DNA of 64,000 nt from Biscogniauxia marginata (lineage: Eukaryota > Ascomycota > Sordariomycetes > Xylariales > Xylariaceae). Numbering within the stretch: the first letter of the stretch is position 1; each line of letters begins with the position of its first letter. The DNA lies in the NCBI GenBank assembly GCA_022695795.1, contig MU404112.1, positions 205,493-269,492 of the forward strand. Reading direction: 5' to 3'. The position numbers and the translations under genes were made by a program. Shown here piece by piece: positions 10,984 through 21,176 of the stretch. A model generated the notes under the pieces. The model was given only the letters and a program-made list of their open reading frames with translations. It was not told the DNA's origin and searched no databases.

Positions 10984-13900
10984 TGTTGTAGCTTCTCGAG
11001 ATCTGATGTGTCTTTCCTCTTTACAATTCGACAGGAGACGGGAGGGACCAAGACGGGGGGTAGCCAAGAGGAAGGGAGGAAGACCACACGATGGGGGATG
11101 GAGGAGGGTTGGCCGGGATTTTATATACTTGTCAAGTGTACCTGGGCAAGCTACTTACCTACTCGGGGGGGGCAACCTCGACAACAAAGAGAAGCAGTCA
11201 CTTGAGCAAAGGGTCAAAGGTAAAGGTACCCTGCAGGGTCATACACCCTAGTAACGAGCAGCTGCGGTGCGCCGGTAGGACGAACAAGGACGCTAACTCA
11301 GTTGTCATTGCTGAAAAGGTCGAGTGAATGTTCCTCGACTGTTACACTAATAACCATCCTCTCTCCCCTCCTCCTTCCCCCCCAATTCTCGGGGTGAATC
11401 AAACAAAGGTCGATACGGGATCTGCCAGTCGAGTCTAGACTGGAAGGGGACCGCACCTGGCATCTTTAAAGACACCTGTGATTGGACAGTCGGACGACTG
11501 CAAGCAGGGTATCTGCTTATAGACATGGGTGGAAAAGGCCCGTCTCGCGGAGGAGATAGAAGTCCCTGAGCTTCTTGGTTCGGCCGAGGTGCAGCTCGCT
11601 GGATGATCTGACCCACAGACTGACAAAGATCCCCCTACCCAAGTCCAAGTCCACGCGCTAGGAATCCCCAAAAAACATGGAGAATTGGGGGGAATGGGGA
11701 ATGATGGAGAAAGACGGGGCAGACAGGATGGGGAAGCCGTTTGAGCGTAGCTCGTCTCTTTTTTTTCTTCGACTCTTCTTCCCCCGACCCTCCCATGTCA
11801 ACCTAACAGCCTACATGCAGGTGCTGACTTAATCGAGTATTGATGTATGTACGTACGAGTAGGCAAATTGGAGGATTAGTGTCTCACAGAACAAACCTGT
11901 CTTACTAATTGACCCTCGGGCCGCCGTATTCACTTTCAAAACCTGGGAGTGAGGTGAGCTAGCTGATCTACCTCCGCTTAGACCAGACGGACGCTTAACG
12001 AGGTCAGCACCAGGTATATTAATTCTAGCCTAGGACGATCGTGATCAATGTAGCTAGATTACCCTTCAATATATCTGAAGGCTGTCAGGAAATTTTCATC
12101 AAACCGGTGCAGAATATTGTTTCGCGCTGTACATGTAACAACTGGTGAATGTACGCAAAGCCGCCAATCTGTTGAAATTGGCAATCAGGGAGAAATGGAT
12201 ATGCAGGCCAGGGTTAGTCAACCTTACGGCCACCCAATGACTGACTTCATTTGTGTCCTTGGCCCGGGCTTCGTCCTTGCGTCTATGTATGTAGTTTAGT
12301 AACCTTTAGGTAGTGTTTACCCTGGATGCGTCTGCGCACGTGTGTCATCAAGATCCTACCTCTCCGATTGGACTTCTTATGGTTGAAGATGGGCTATAAG
12401 TCAAGGCGTGGCATGTTCAACTGCGTTTCTAACCGGTTGGTAGTTTTTCTTTTTTCTTTTTCTTTTTCCCCAGCTGGTCAAGGTTTCCAACCTATCGCTT
12501 CTCCGTTGTCATGTAGTCCTTAGGAATGTTTCTTCCTCCTAGCGCTCTGGAGTCGAGAATGCGACTAATCGAGTTCCGACCTTGGCGGCTTAGCCGGACG
12601 CGACGTTACATGTATCTCTAACCTGTCAATGGGTTTACTAAGACGCCATCGTGACCCAAGATTAGTTACGAGAAACTCCCGACCGCCCACCCGTCAGTTA
12701 TCGGAGGGAGAAAACCTCGTCTATGGACACACTTCTTCCCCCCCCCTCACAGAATGCATGCTTTCTTGATTCTCAATTCGGGGCGCGCTAGCCAGGTGGC
12801 GCCGTGGGAGGCTTCAAATAAAACGTGTGTGCATGCGACTAAATTATGCCATCGCGTTCATCATTTAGCTATTCGGGCAGGACGACAAGGACCAGTCACA
12901 GCCTGTTACAGGCCCTGCCAAGCCGTGTGAGTCGCAGTTTGTCGTACATAACTGGTGGACAATGGCCTTATTCCAAATCTTCCAGAAGACGGGGGACGTC
13001 ATGGCTCAGATCGAGACGATCTTTTGCCACGATGTGTTTCTCGCTTATGGAGGAGGATCAAAGGGCTACTATCGTGACTTGATCTACAACTGAAATAGCC
13101 GCCGCGTAGGGGACGGACCAGGCCAGAATTCTGTCCGCGGCTTACATGTGTATATACACATGTCATCCTCGTAATTGTGTGAATATCGCGCCGAGTGACC
13201 TTCCGTTTGCAGGTGTGGCGTCGGCAGGATTAGTCGTCTCCTATGCGTGTCCGCTCGCCTTGACGGATCGAGTTCCTAATGTTCAATCGCTAATAGTCCT
13301 TAATATGAGGTGTGCATACGTTAACTAAGCAAATGTTATGTTTATATACATATTTGTTGTTTTTGTTTTCACGCCAATGTTATAGTCGAGTCGGAACTGA
13401 CCCGACGAGGCACAAGTTGTGTCTGGTAGTTGTATTTTGCCAAGTTAGATGGACGTCTTTTTTCGCTGTCAGTCCACAGAAAATCCCCCTCCATCTCTTT
13501 TCCCCACAGCGTGTGGAGGTGGGTAAAATAGGGACCTAAGACCTTCTACAGCGGGGCACCCCGCCGAAACGAGATCTTTCCCCGCGACTTAAAAAAGCAC
13601 CGTCAAAAACTTCGAAGAGATCGGCCCGAATAAAAATAACTAAGTGAAGGCTTCATCCTTCGTTCGACTCTCCTTCATACACCTAAGCCCACAAATCAAA
13701 TCAAATTATCAAAATTGAAACCATTCACTCTGTCTTACCAGGCGGAACTACCCACAAATCCCACGCTCTTGTGATTTTTTATTACCAGCTGTCTTTTCAG
13801 TCTTGTTCCCGATTCTAGGAGCGTGTACCTACATGATAGAATCTATATATAAATATTAAGTTAAGTACATGTATTGTAGCCGCAATTCGGTGGTATGTAA

Positions 13901-15303
13901 CTCACACCTCCCCCCTTTTATGTATGGTGCAAATACGGCCGCTTACGGCTGCTTCTAACTAACTACGACTACTACTATTATTAACTAACTTAACTAACTT
14001 CACTACGTACTAGAACCACCTAGCCACTGGTGTATGTATGTATGTATGCATGTAGTACAAATAGGCAATCTGTTGGCGCTTGTCGATGCTATTGCCCCAC
14101 GTGCAGCATCTCTAGTACTCTATCTCGATAGCATCCCGCTAACTCTGCTCGGATGAATCCCGAAGGATGCAAAATCGTACTCTCCTCAGCCCATTTTTAT
14201 TGATTATCATACAACACAAGAAACCACGTCTTCTACCAAGACGCAGATTGCATTCGCTCTCCTAAAGTCCAGAAGTCTAGGCCCTGGACAAGTTGTATAA
14301 AGGCGTCACATGTTTCAATTAACAAAAAGGGTAAAATCTTCAAAGTCGAAACTTAAAGCTAGACCTTGTTCAGAAAGCGTGGTTCAGGTTAAACTTAGGT
14401 ACCTAAGGTAGAGCCCCCTCCCCCAATCACCTCGTGGCTTGGGGTCTTCCTAATCGCGTTCTACAATTCCCGAGTCTCTGGGTCCGACCCGCTCTCTTCC
14501 ACTCCACTTAATGGATCTCGTGGCCATCAACCAAGATTTGTCAACTCATCTCGCGCCAACGCTCCGGACTCGGTAACATTCTGGCCAGTCCATTGTTCGT
14601 CTCCGTTGCTGCTGCATGGTGGCAACAGACTCGCCGGCTTAAGCCGCATCCGAATACTCTCATTGTCTAGGGTCACATGAGGCTCCCCACGACGTAGCTG
14701 GTTTGGGGTCACTTGATCGGTCCCCTTTGTTGTCCAGTCCGAGATTTCGAAGTAGGACAAAGCTGGGAACAATCTAGCCCCGGCATCATCACGGCGCTTC
14801 GGCTATGGACTGCAAGGGACAGACCTCCTTCGAAGCGAGAGCGAGTCCTTGCGTCCTAGACGCCCGGATTGCATCGATCTTGTCCCCCGATGATAGTAGT
14901 TCGGGGATAGATTCACCAGACTGACCAAATACCGAAGGCTCAATTTGACTTTCACAAGGATAATGCTGGTGCTTTCCTTGAGCCGAATTTGTGTTTGTAT
15001 CCGCTTATGAATGACACGATATTAAAGGCAAATTAGGTATATTCTAATGTGAAACCCAACTGAACTTTATGCTTGACACAGAGCTGCCCGGGCAAAGCTC
15101 TGGGTAGTGGTTTACCTACAGAAACTCGAAATTTCACTCCACAGTTATTTCGCTTCGATAACGGCGAGCTATGGGATACCCCATAGTATGGTCCTTTTAT
15201 TTCTTTTCATAACTAACAGAATGTTTTCTACTTGGAAATGCTACAGACGAAGCATGTCTCAGAAATAGGTATGTATCTTTCACTAAAACACCCATCCTTC
15301 AGT
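10984..15303. other. 4.3 kb gene-free stretch
   Basis: No frame here exceeds about 140 codons. The longest ones overlap the transporter gene or its leader, and none shows family motifs. The first 250 bp is the transporter's promoter. The rest holds scattered short repeats (for example GTATGTAT near 14033-14052 and AACTAACT near 13966-14000) and GGTAC-type words. A slightly more coding-like patch near 14520-14880 could be a relic, but I cannot support a gene. Confidence 0.55.
11119..11127 (-). promoter_or_regulatory. TATA-like box of the hexose transporter gene
   Basis: TATATAAAA on the minus strand, about 140 bp before the start codon at 10983. Position and orientation fit; no experimental support. 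Confidence 0.45.
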
Positions 15304-17932
15304 TCATAGCTTGCGCATCTTCTTCTCCATGCTATCCTCAAATTCCTGCGTACCGCCTTCCAGGGGAGCCAGATGGCCGGCCCTCAGCTGATATACCACT
15401 CTCCGCCTCGGGATCCCGTCGTTCGTTTCTCCCGGGGGAACGGCGCCTCCCGCCGCCTCCTCGTCGACGAGACCTTCGACGACGCCACGCATAAACCACC
15501 TGTCGTGACTAACCAGCACCACAGCCCCCTCCCAATCCCGTAGCGCCTCCCGCATCGCCGTGACCGTCTCGTAGTCTAGATGTGTCGTCACCTCGTCTAG
15601 GACTAGGCAGTGTGGGCATTTCCACAGGATCCGGGCCATCTCGAGTCTTACCAGCTGGCCTCCCGAGAGCTTCCGGACCGGGACGTCGGACGCGAGCCGG
15701 CCTGGTAATCCGAGGGATGCTAACAGGCCCCGGATCTGGCCCTCGTCCATCCCGCCTGATGTTTCCCTCAACAGTAGGCCCAACGATGCTAGATCGGGCT
15801 CTGCTCGGCCCGTCTGCTGGAGAGCCTCCACGGCATGCTGGGAGTAATAACCCAGCTTCAGTCGTGGGTGCGTCGTCGCGTTTCCAGACGTGGGCCTAGC
15901 TCCCTCCACGAGTAGTCTGACGAGCGTCGACTTGCCGCTACCGTTTAGTCCTACGATCCCTATTCGGTCACCCATGTTGACAGACAAGTTGATGTCCTGC
16001 AGCACTACTGGCGGGCTTGTTTTCGCTCCCTGGTCTCGCGGGTATCGGAATGACACCTTGTCCAAGGCTAGCAAGGCACCTGGAAACCGGAGATCGAGAG
16101 GCTCGGGCAGGACGAAGTGGATGGGTCGTTCGTCCTGCGGCACCTCGATCTCTTCCCGGCTGGTGAGATAGTACCCGACGAGGTCCCGATTGAGCTTGAA
16201 GCGGCCGCCCTTGGCGTTTGTTTCTAGGCCCCATCGGTCGTCTAGTTTCTTCTGCCGCGACTTGGCCTGCCGTATCTTGTTCAGGTCGTCCTTTGCCTTG
16301 CCCTCTCGCATGTTCCGCTGGATCGTCTGCTGGACGTGCTCTTTCTGCTTCTCCTGCGCCTCCTTCATCTTGGTGAGATGGGCCTTCTTCTCGGCACGCG
16401 ACGCCTCATACATCGGCAGGTCGCCGTGGAAGTAGGTAAGATCCCTGTCCCTGATGATGACTAGGTCACTGCAGAGCGATATGAAGTCGCGATCGTGGGA
16501 CACCAGGATAAGGGTGGGTGGTTCCGCTGATTCGGCGAGTCTTGTGAGGTGGCGCTGGAGCCACATGATCCCCAGGAGATCGAGGTAATTTGTCGGTTCG
16601 TCGAGGATCAGTATGTCGGTCTCCTGAAGCAACACCGCTGCCAAGGACGTGCGCATCTTCCACCCCCCTGAGAGACTCGATATGGGCCTCTGCATGTAAG
16701 CATCCGAGAATCCTAGGCCGGTAAGTATCTTCCGGGCCCGAGACTCAACTTCCGCTAGCTTCGCGGGGTCTACTCGGATCTGGAGCTCGGCCAGCATGTC
16801 TGCGGCTTCATTTGTTTCCTTCGCTAGAGTTTCGGGTGATATTTCTGATTCCTTCTGTTGGTATCTAGAGTGCCTATGAGTGAGTGCACGTGAAGAATCT
16901 GGGCGAGTGAATACGAAAGAAATACATACCGAGACTGGAACTCTGCAACTTGCTTCTCCATCGCGGTCAACGCTTTCCTAGCTTGCAACCCCCTCGCTCC
17001 GCTGCGGAGTCGCGCGTCTTTGTCCCTCAGGAACAGTTCCTTCTGGAGTCGCTCGTAGTGAATCTCTCGATAGGCCCTCAGCGCGCCCAAGGGGTCGCTA
17101 CTCTCGATGCCATTTGATAGGTCTATATGCACACCGAATTAAGAAGAGCTTCGTCAGTCTCCATCTCTACTGAGATATGTAGCAGCGTATCTAGAGCCGA
17201 GGATACAGATAATTAGAGAAAGTCATTGGACACACTTACTGTCGATTTCACGCTGCACCTGCTGCTTCGCCGTAGCGCTCTCGACGACTTCCTCCAACAC
17301 TGTAACCCCTATCACCGCTTTACCATCGCCGGGGAGAGGAATCGGGGAATTTCGACCCTGCGGCGTCTCGTTGTCGTCGCAAACATTGGTCTGCTGTAAG
17401 ATGACGATGCGCGTCTGCTCGGGTATGCCGGGGATGAGTTTCTCGGCGATGGCCCTGAGGAGTGCTGCGTAGATTGGGTTCGCAAGTAAGCTGCCTAGCA
17501 CACACACATATATATATACCCTGTGCCCCCACCAGACTCTCATTTTGTCTCATTTGTCTCGGAGCGGCTTCACATACTCGACTTCCCCGTCCCGTTCCTC
17601 CCGACCAGCGCGTACCGCGCGCCGGCCTTGAGCCTCAGCGTGGCGTTGCTCAGGATCTCGGTGGTGCCCTCGCCCCTCCTGCTCCCCCGGGCTGCCTTGC
17701 CCTTGCCTTTGTCTTTGGTGCCCGGGGAGGCAGCGGATCTCGAGGCGACGGCTATGTTTAGGCCCTCGATGTCTAGCTGTGGTGTTTTTTTAGTAATAGG
17801 AAATTCGGTAGTAAAAAAAAAGAAGAGAGAAGAACGTCTTACCTCGCGGTAATTAGGTGTCCCAATGTTAAAGCGCGTCTGCTTCGACGTGCACAGGATC
17901 GTCGTGGCGCTCTCTGCTTCCATCGAGGCCAT
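15304..17932 (-). CDS. ABC-F family ATPase (soluble, twin ABC domains)
   Basis: Five exons: 17843-17932, 17578-17776, 17240-17464, 16930-17122 and 15304-16864. Introns are 66, 113, 117 and 65 bp, total 755 aa. It has no membrane segments. Domain 1 has Walker A GRNGTGKST (89-97), signature LSGGW (300-304), DEPTN (324-328) and switch SHDRD. A charged helical linker follows at about 385-445. Domain 2 has Walker A GLNGSGKST (541-549), signature LSGGQ (635-639), Walker B DEVTTHLD (659-666) and SHDRW. ABC-F proteins such as Gcn20 and Arb1 act on ribosomes in translation control or biogenesis; the precise subfamily is not clear. The second Walker B has Val where DEPTNHLD has Pro. The first Walker A is interrupted by an intron within the GKST codons, and the acceptor of intron 4 has a close alternative adding three residues. 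Confidence 0.88.
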
Positions 17933-19132
17933 GTTATTTCTTCATCTAGTGCCCACGGTATAATACGTATGTGCGTTTCCTAGGCAGAGTTCCAGAAGAA
18001 GATCGAATGAGATGAAAGAGATTCGAGTCGAAGAATCTGAAAGAATTGGATATATAATGTGTTATTTAGGTAGTCCAATGAAAAAAAGGGGGGAAATTAC
18101 TATGCGGGCTACGTTCTTATTGTAGGTTATACGTGTACCAGATAGAGAAGTTTAGACTCGGCGCTGTTGTATATCAATACCAGTAGGTAAGGCCTTTATA
18201 CTAATATATATAGCGAGATACTTTTTGAGTTTGAAATGTCTAAACTACTACATACATCCTATGTACCTCTTAGATTCCATTACATACAACATGAATCATT
18301 GGATCTAACACTAAATACAAAAACTGAAAAGACAACCCCTACTAGGACGTAATCTACCATCTTCCCATAGCACACCATCCTTCATGTTCCCCTCGCAAGG
18401 CGGCGAATACGATCTGTTTAACTTGCACTTGTCTGTAATACTCCAAAAAATAATGTACCTAGCTTCATCAATACATGCATATATAGGTACATACATCGAT
18501 ACTACGTTAGCTTGCCCACCTAGTTTCGGGTTGGTAGGTATCACTTTGTGGGCATCTAGCGTTGCAGTAGCGCGGATGAATCATTCTGATCTCAGTCCTA
18601 ACTACCTAGGTACTACTAATTGTATGTAATTCGTTTCTTTCATGATTGGTCCGTTCCGCTATAAGCGTTTTTTTGGCTCAGGCCGAATCGATTTGATTTT
18701 CTGTTCTTTTCCTGACCTCTGGCTAAGTCTGGTTGACCTTACTTGACTTTACTTTTTAACCAAGCAACACATTCGGGAGAAAATGTCGAGGTCAAAAGGT
18801 CTCGCTAGGGAGGGTTCATTTATGTTACATAGCATACAACAAAGTAAACTACCTAGGTAGGTAATTAGGGAATAAATATCGTGTAAAAGCAAACCCAAGT
18901 CTATTAGGCAGTTGCGTGTATCTTACATTGCCTAGGTATATCGCCCACAAGTCTGTCTACATAGTCCGTCTATTCTGTTATCTATCTCTTAATATAACCA
19001 ATCCCCTGCTGTTCTAACAACAGCGTCCAGTCCATACATACCTACATACGGACAAACCAAAACTTATATCGCCTGCCCCAAACCGCTCGTTCATGTCTCA
19101 TCAAGACCACCAAACATAACATCACCCCCAAA
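17933..19132. other. 1.2 kb intergenic stretch
   Basis: AT-rich, no supportable gene. It contains a TACCTAGGTAGGTA element at 18850-18862 and several TACATACAT runs. It is the upstream region of the ABC-F gene and the 3' flank of the kinase-like gene. Confidence 0.6.
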
Positions 19133-20695
19133 TCACCCAACCGACCGATCAACAAGCACCAAGAAATGCGCCCCCTCCTCCCTGCGCACGCCCACGCGCC
19201 CTCCCTGCGGCACCTCCACGATGGTCCCATCGACGCAGACCTTCCTCCACCGCGGATCCTCCTCCAGGATCGTGATCACGAGCTCTCCAGCGACGTCCTC
19301 GTACCCGACGCCATCCTCCCCCCCGTCACCGTCTCTCTTCCAGCGCATACCGACGTGCCTCCCCCCCTCGTACGCGCGCGTCATGATCTCCATGGTGCGC
19401 TCCGCGCCCACGGGGCCGAAGTGCACGAGCCGCAGCGCGCCGTCGAGCGGCCGGCTCGCGGGCGAGATGCAGAACGTCTTCTCGAGGTTCGAGACTAGGG
19501 TCGCGAGGACGTAGGCGTGGCGCCCGCGGCCGAGGAGGACAGGCTTCTTTCCTCCTTCCGTTTCTCCGGCCGAGTAGGAGGGAGAAGGAGGAGGGACGAG
19601 CTCGACGGTCGCCCGGTACGCGTGGTTCTCCTTCAGCAGCTCCTGCGCCACCATGCCGAAGCGCTTCGCCCCGTGTCGGCGGTATTCGGGGGTGTCGCTC
19701 TCCCAGACTAGCTGGGCGTGGAATCCATAGCTCGCGACGATGGCACCGTACAGGTGAGTGACCGAGTCGGAGTGCTCAGTTACGACGTTTTCTTCCTCCG
19801 TCGCTACTACTACTTCTTCGGTGGTGGTGGTAGCAGTAGCAGTAGCAGTAGCAGAGGAGGAGGGCCCTGATCTGCCAGCGTCCTCAGATTTAGAGCTTGT
19901 GTAAGTGATTGTACGGGAGCCTGGGGGGAAGGTAGCCTTAAAGGAGGGCAGCGGCGCGGCTCTGCCTCTGAGTAGCGTGCGAAGAGCCTGGACGAGGGTA
20001 GATGGTACCGGCGATCCGGCAGGTGGCTCGACGATCTTATGAAGCGAGTTAAAGAGCGCATTCCCGGTGCCGAGGGGCAAAATCGCGATCAGGGGTAGCT
20101 GAGGTTCATCGATCGTGCCATCCACGAGTGCCTTGCCATTGAGCATCTCGACCACCCCGCCGTCGCCGCTCAGAAGGACGACCGTGTGCTTCGCTGGAGC
20201 TTGATCATCGGAGCCGTTCTGGATGCTTTCGCCGAGGCTTCGGGCGAACTCACGAACACTTGCGACATTCTGGGTGACGACGAGGTTATAAGAATTTGAT
20301 TTCGCCAGTGCTGCGGACGGGTCCGTTGAGCTGGGAGGCGTTTCCGTAGCCAAGATACCTAGGGCCACGAAGAGTGGTTTGATAACTGATTGGTAGAACT
20401 CCTGAGCAAGCCCCGTCCCTGACAGTGTTGATACCACGACATGGACGTGTTGTGACTGACCGCTTTGCAGGTATTCCGGCAAGCTGTCAATTACAAGCCC
20501 ATCGACGAGGGACGATAGCACATCCGTCGTGGTCACTTGAGATAAACTATATGATGTCCCTTGCTCATTACTCACTTCCTGTAGGCTGAAAACGTCGTAT
20601 TCACCTGGTTTCTGGGGCTTTTTGAGGATGCAAATAACTTCCTCAAGTTTCACGGAACCAATGAGGTTGCTCGCGTTCTCATTTTTAATCGACAT
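19133..20695 (-). CDS. diacylglycerol/sphingoid-base kinase-like protein
   Basis: Intronless, 520 aa. The middle of the protein matches the lipid-kinase fold (DAGK catalytic, NAD-kinase-like): VVVSTLSGTG (87-96) at the first strand, the nucleotide loop SGDGGVVEMLNG (176-187), and PLGTGNALFNSLHK (207-220). The C-terminal half carries the second beta-sandwich with KTFCISPASRPLDGALRLVHFG and VDGTIVEVPQ near the end. Related enzymes phosphorylate diacylglycerol, ceramide or long-chain bases. The canonical loop is GGDGT; here the sequence is SGDGG, so the family is clear but the substrate, and even activity, is not. An acidic, Ser/Thr-rich low-complexity insert lies near 275-310. The start at 20695 is the first ATG. 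The gene lies in the same orientation as Trm1, 480 bp apart. Confidence 0.8.
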   Translation of the reverse strand: MSIKNENASNLIGSVKLEEVICILKKPQKPGEYDVFSLQEVSNEQGTSYSLSQVTTTDVLSSLVDGLVIDSLPEYLQSGQSQHVHVVVSTLSGTGLAQEFYQSVIKPLFVALGILATETPPSSTDPSAALAKSNSYNLVVTQNVASVREFARSLGESIQNGSDDQAPAKHTVVLLSGDGGVVEMLNGKALVDGTIDEPQLPLIAILPLGTGNALFNSLHKIVEPPAGSPVPSTLVQALRTLLRGRAAPLPSFKATFPPGSRTITYTSSKSEDAGRSGPSSSATATATATTTTEEVVVATEEENVVTEHSDSVTHLYGAIVASYGFHAQLVWESDTPEYRRHGAKRFGMVAQELLKENHAYRATVELVPPPSPSYSAGETEGGKKPVLLGRGRHAYVLATLVSNLEKTFCISPASRPLDGALRLVHFGPVGAERTMEIMTRAYEGGRHVGMRWKRDGDGGEDGVGYEDVAGELVITILEEDPRWRKVCVDGTIVEVPQGGRVGVRREEGAHFLVLVDRSVG

Positions 20696-21176
20696 ATTTT
20701 TTTAACCTCGCCTCTCAAGGATTTCAAATGCTATGAACTAATGAATCTTGAAATGGAGATTCTATAGTAAAGAGTCGGGCAGTGGAAGCTGTCGATATTC
20801 TGGAGCCTAGTTGGATTCAAGATGGGGTTGTTGGTTGCTTGCGAAATCTCACGGGCAAATGTGGTGATTGGCTGAGGAGTGACTGCTGAGTCATGCGTGT
20901 AAGGGGGGAAAGAGTGGAGCTGACTTAGCTCGACTTTCGTCGTCCAAGGCACTCGGTTGGCACACATCCAGATGCATAGTGCTCTTATCTTCAACTCGGA
21001 CATATTTTGGGACACCTCCTGATTAGGTAGTATCTTCTCGGACAGGCGAAAGCGCTGGGTGCACGAATTATCGAGGGAAAGAAAAGCAAAGGGTATCAAT
21101 TGACCGTGAACCTTACATTCACCGATATACTCTAACCTCAAACTCCTAGTAGATGATCAAGCCTAATTGCAGATCA
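20696..21176. other. 480 bp spacer
   Basis: Leader and promoter of the kinase-like gene plus the 3' flank of Trm1. A 136-codon minus-strand frame (20731-21141) crosses it but has no recognisable features and is not supported as a gene. Confidence 0.5.

Noticed and set aside
14527..14772. 81-codon minus-strand frame in the large spacer
   Set aside because: No recognisable motif and no flanking exons with good splice signals.
17465..17550. Earlier acceptor in ABC-F intron 2 giving an extra SLLANPIYAA segment
   Set aside because: Splicing at the CGCAG further downstream restores the canonical GKSTLLRAIAEKLIPG exactly.
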